Program-made: the position numbers and the translations under genes | Notes under the pieces: generated by a model | Seen by the model: the letters and a program-made list of their open reading frames with translations, nothing else | The model's database searches: none | Told to the model about the DNA's origin: nothing | Shown here: one piece after another, positions 61,144 through 64,000 of the stretch | Position numbering within the stretch: the stretch's first letter is position 1 | Layout: each line of letters starts with the position of its first letter | Source: an uncultured Monoglobus sp. | GTDB taxonomy: Bacteria; Bacillota; Clostridia; Monoglobales; Monoglobaceae | DNA: 64,000 nucleotides | Reading direction: 5' to 3' | Assembly: GCA_947624305.1 (NCBI GenBank) | Contig: CANQKC010000008.1 | Coordinates: 18,769 to 82,768 of the forward strand

Positions 61144-61782
61144 TCAGTCCTCATCGCTCGGAGGCTGGGCTATGCCCGCGATGTTTTCGTATATCGCCAC
61201 CGCGTTGTTGTGAGCCGCACGCTTGTCCGCCTTGCCCTCATGCGCGGGGTACAAATCGCGAACGAGCAGATAATACTCGCCGGAAAGGCCCAGGCGCTCC
61301 ATAAGCGGGCCGTTCTCGTTCAGCGGGTAGACATGCGAAAAGCACTCGCCGTAATCGTTGTCCATCAAAAAGTCATAGTATTCCCTGTCAACAATATACA
61401 GGTCGTTGCTGCCCGAGTTGAGCTCGCTCATAAGGCGTGTCTCAACAGCCACCGCCTCCTCGCTTCCGTCGTCGCGGCTGCCGGACATCGGAGTCACCGA
61501 AACGCTTATCTGTCCGTCCTCGTTGATGTCATTGCTGAACTCCTGAAGCTCCGCCCGGAGCTTGGCCGCGGTCTCCTCCGGCATAGCGTCTCCGGTATAG
61601 ACCGCCACAAGCGCGTCATATGCCGGAACGTTTGTGATCTCATAAATCGTCAGCGCGATCGTCAGAATGACAAAAATTATCGCGATCACGACCCATTTTT
61701 TGTAAAACCAAAAATTGATAAGCCTCTTCTTGAACGGAAGCTGCTTGGTCATTTCTTTGGCCTCTCTGGCTTGATTATCCAT
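61144..61782 (-). CDS. single-pass membrane protein of unknown function
   Basis: A 212-residue protein: about 27 basic cytoplasmic residues (LPFKKRLINFWFYKKW), one transmembrane helix (about 30-50, VVIAIIFVILTIALTIYEI), then an extracytoplasmic domain of about 155 residues with DALVAVYTGDAMPEETAAKL, a Ser/Gly/Asp-rich loop and DLYIVDREYYDFLMDN. That tail is reminiscent of small clostridial proteins related to solute-binding folds, but I cannot name a family. It lies 15 bp after lysS and 23 bp before arsR, so it is part of the operon. Confidence 0.75.
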   Translation of the reverse strand: MDNQAREAKEMTKQLPFKKRLINFWFYKKWVVIAIIFVILTIALTIYEITNVPAYDALVAVYTGDAMPEETAAKLRAELQEFSNDINEDGQISVSVTPMSGSRDDGSEEAVAVETRLMSELNSGSNDLYIVDREYYDFLMDNDYGECFSHVYPLNENGPLMERLGLSGEYYLLVRDLYPAHEGKADKRAAHNNAVAIYENIAGIAQPPSDED

Positions 61783-61797
61783 AAAATCAACTCTTTT

Positions 61798-63318
61798 CTA
61801 TTTTTCCTTATCATCCTTTACGTCCGTAAGCGGTTTCATGGTTGGAAAGAGCAAAACATCGCGAATTGAGCTGCTGTCGGTCAGCAGCATGACCAAACGG
61901 TCAACGCCTATTCCCAGACCGCCTGTGGGCGGAAGTCCGTATTCGAGAGCGTTCACATAGTCCTCATCCATCATGTTGGCCTCGTCGTCGCCCGCCTCGC
62001 GCTTTTCGACTTGTTTTAAGAAACGCTCCTTCTGATCTATCGGGTCGTTAAGCTCCGAGAACGCGTTTCCGAACTCGCGGCGGGTAATGAACACCTCAAA
62101 ACGCTCGGTAAAGTCGGGATTGTCCGCGTAGCGCTTGGCCAGCGGCGAGATCTCGACCGGATACTCATATATGAATGTGGGCTGAACAAGCTGCTCCTCA
62201 ACCTTTTCCTCGAAAACAAGGCTGATTATCTCGCCTCTTGAGAGCTTGGGCGCCTCCTCGTCAAACTCGACTCCGACGCTTTTAGCCATCGCCTCGGCCT
62301 CCTCGGCTGTTTTCGCCTCGTTCATGTCAACGCCCGCGTATTTTTTGATCGCGTCAAGCATGGTCAGGCGCTCCCACTTTCCGCCGAGGTCGATCTCTTC
62401 GCCCTGATATGTCACTTTGGTGGTGCCGAGTGCCTTTTCGGCGACATACTTAAACAGCTCCTCGGTGAGGTCCATCATGTCCTCATAGTCGGCGTACGCC
62501 TCGTACACCTCGACAGAAGTGAACTCGGGATTGTGCTTAACGTCCATTCCCTCGTTGCGGAACAGTCGGCCCATCTCGTAAACCTTTTCAAAGCCGCCCA
62601 CGATCAGACGCTTTAAGTAAAGCTCGGGCGCGATCCTCATGTACATATCAATGTCCAGCGTGTTGTGGTGCGTGATGAACGGCCGCGCCGCCGCGCCGCC
62701 CGGAATGGTGTTGAGGATAGGCGTCTCAACCTCCATAAATCCGCGCTCGTCAAGAAAGCTCCTTATCGCGCGGATTATTGCCGAGCGGACCTCAAACGTT
62801 CTGCGAACATCGTCGTTCATGATCAAGTCCACATAGCGCTGACGGTATCTCAAGTCGGTATTGGTCATGCCGTGATACTTTTCGGGCAGGGGGCGCAGCG
62901 ACTTTGAAAGCAGCTTGACGCTCTCGGCGCGGACGGTTATCTCGCCCATTTTGGTCTTGAAAACCTCGCCCGTGACGCCGACAATATCGCCGATGTCATA
63001 CTTTTTGTAAATCTTATACTCCTCGTCGCCAAGCTCGTCCCTCTTTACGCAGAGCTGAATTCTGCCGCTGCGGTCCGAGAGATCGGCGAACGACATCTTG
63101 CCCATTACGCGCTTCGCCATGAGGCGTCCGGCGATCGTCACCGTCCTGCCCTCATAGCTTTCATAGTCGGCCTTTATGTCGCCCGCCATGTCCTTGCGGT
63201 CAAAGGACGTGACCTCAAAGGGGTTCCTGCCCATATCCGCGAGGGCGCCGAGCTTTTCGCGCCGTATTCTTAAAACCTCGTTAAGTTCCTTTTCTGTCTG
63301 CCTGTTATTCTCGCTCAT
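61798..63318 (-). CDS. lysS: lysyl-tRNA synthetase, class II
   Basis: A 506-residue class II synthetase. OB-fold anticodon domain (about 55-160, [21 protein letters not shown]), motif 1 region [25 protein letters not shown] (cited in part), motif 2 [17 protein letters not shown] and motif 3 [29 protein letters not shown] precedes the ATG. It follows greA by 24 bp, a conserved clostridial pair. Confidence 0.97.
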   Translation of the reverse strand: MSENNRQTEKELNEVLRIRREKLGALADMGRNPFEVTSFDRKDMAGDIKADYESYEGRTVTIAGRLMAKRVMGKMSFADLSDRSGRIQLCVKRDELGDEEYKIYKKYDIGDIVGVTGEVFKTKMGEITVRAESVKLLSKSLRPLPEKYHGMTNTDLRYRQRYVDLIMNDDVRRTFEVRSAIIRAIRSFLDERGFMEVETPILNTIPGGAAARPFITHHNTLDIDMYMRIAPELYLKRLIVGGFEKVYEMGRLFRNEGMDVKHNPEFTSVEVYEAYADYEDMMDLTEELFKYVAEKALGTTKVTYQGEEIDLGGKWERLTMLDAIKKYAGVDMNEAKTAEEAEAMAKSVGVEFDEEAPKLSRGEIISLVFEEKVEEQLVQPTFIYEYPVEISPLAKRYADNPDFTERFEVFITRREFGNAFSELNDPIDQKERFLKQVEKREAGDDEANMMDEDYVNALEYGLPPTGGLGIGVDRLVMLLTDSSSIRDVLLFPTMKPLTDVKDDKEK

Positions 63319-63342
63319 TTTTTCCTCCGTATATCCTTAAAT

Positions 63343-63816
63343 TCAGGAAATCTGCAAAATCTTATACTGAATTATTCCGGCCGGCGCGTCAACGTCAACC
63401 GTCTCGCCCGCGCTTCTGCCAAGAATTGCGAGCCCGAGCGGCGACTCGTCTGAAAGCTTGCCCGTGTCGGGATCGGCCTCGGTCGAGCCGACGATTTTAT
63501 ACTCGACCTCCTCGTCAAACTCAACATCCAGAAGCTTGACGGTGGCGCCGATATCAACCTTCGAGGTGTCGCGGTCGCTGTCATTTATGACAACCGCGTT
63601 CTTGAGCTTGTTCTCAAGCGAAACGATGCGCGCCTCAACCTGGGCCTGCTCGTTTTTCGCCTCGTCATACTCCGAGTTCTCCGAAAGGTCGCCAAAACCG
63701 AGAGCAACCTTAATCTTTTCGGAAACCTCTTTACGCTTTTTGGTTTTTAAATATTCAAGCTCTTCCTCCAGTTGTTTCAAACCGCCTTCAGTCAATTTTA
63801 CCTGTTTGTTTTCCAT
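63343..63816 (-). CDS. greA: transcription elongation factor GreA
   Basis: A 157-residue factor that rescues backtracked RNA polymerase. N-terminal coiled coil (about 1-75, [20 protein letters not shown]) with the acidic tip in [12 protein letters not shown] and a C-terminal FKBP-like domain ([26 protein letters not shown] in part). CGGAGGTAACGAAAG precedes the ATG. First gene of the operon. Confidence 0.96.
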   Translation of the reverse strand: MENKQVKLTEGGLKQLEEELEYLKTKKRKEVSEKIKVALGFGDLSENSEYDEAKNEQAQVEARIVSLENKLKNAVVINDSDRDTSKVDIGATVKLLDVEFDEEVEYKIVGSTEADPDTGKLSDESPLGLAILGRSAGETVDVDAPAGIIQYKILQIS

Positions 63817-63875
63817 CTTTCGTTACCTCCGATATTATAATAGTGTTCAAGCTTAAAGTTTATGATAATTAATAA

Positions 63876-63904
63876 ATTATACCCTAAGTTTCAATATTTG
63901 TCAA
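63876..63904 (-). promoter_or_regulatory. promoter of greA-lysS operon
   Basis: Minus-strand TTGACA (63899-63904) and TATAAT (63876-63881), 17-bp spacer: a perfect sigma-A match. Sequence from 63905 to the window end shows nothing else I can name. Confidence 0.88.
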
Positions 63905-64000
63905 CATCAATATTCAGCCGCGCCACGCAAAACGCATGAAGATCTATCTCAAGAAAGCTACATACATTATGTGGAATTAAAGCGCGAGCAGTTCTTTCAA

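Overview
The window reads as a low- to mid-GC, Gram-positive, spore-forming-type Clostridia chromosome. The evidence is strong AGGAGG-type ribosome sites, frequent TTG/GTG starts, SLH-anchored surface proteins, a clostridial greA-lysS and radA-carD-ispD-ispF gene order, RNase J, and the gut-clostridial polyamine genes (speE, agmatinase, carboxynorspermidine dehydrogenase and decarboxylase). Two very large secreted family-11 rhamnogalacturonan lyases suggest a pectin degrader of the gut, perhaps related to Monoglobus; that placement is inference only. No rRNA, tRNA or CRISPR array was seen.

Layout. 1-1.3 kb: 3' end of nspC and a short QueG-like Fe-S protein. 1.4-6.3 kb: an operon on the minus strand with a secreted protein, an ABC exporter and an OmpR-type two-component system, fronted by four tandem 11-bp boxes. 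6.5-8.2 kb: a DinJ-YafQ toxin-antitoxin pair and a DUF11 protein. 8.2-16.3 kb: two paralogous PL11 lyases read from a second DinJ-YafQ pair. 16.4-19.5 kb: polyamine operon. 19.9-26.1 kb: cell-wall and housekeeping genes (ddl, murI, DUF1934, argS, S41 protease). 26.2-31.4 kb: small SLH/secreted proteins and a LytTR/GHKL two-component system. 31.5-35 kb: RNase J and a phosphohexomutase-like protein without its catalytic serine.

35.0-40.3 kb is a strikingly AT-rich island: a SPASM-type radical SAM enzyme, an SNF2-family ATPase and a class I methyltransferase in one tight operon, then a transposase remnant and two tiny genes, too short for ordinary gene calling. These encode 30- and 36-residue peptides that share a KWKV..KP.K leader and end in a C-x3-C tail. 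It is best read as a ribosomally made, radical-SAM-modified peptide (RiPP) system with an unusual SNF2 partner. This is the strongest candidate for an undescribed system.

40.4-46.4 kb: an SLH-anchored phosphodiester glycosidase, a subtilisin-like protease, a nucleoside hydrolase and a polysaccharide deacetylase. 46.4-53.2 kb on the minus strand: tgt, queA, a SpoIID-like protein, glmS and a family-2 glycosyltransferase. 53.4-56.7 kb: radA, carD, ispD, ispF. 56.7-60.8 kb: a phosphoglycosyl transferase and a large SLH protein behind a structured leader with a terminator-like hairpin. 60.8-63.9 kb: greA, lysS, a membrane protein and a CzrA-like ArsR repressor in one operon. GC-rich mosaic repeats fill several intergenic gaps and in places appear to supply ribosome binding sites.
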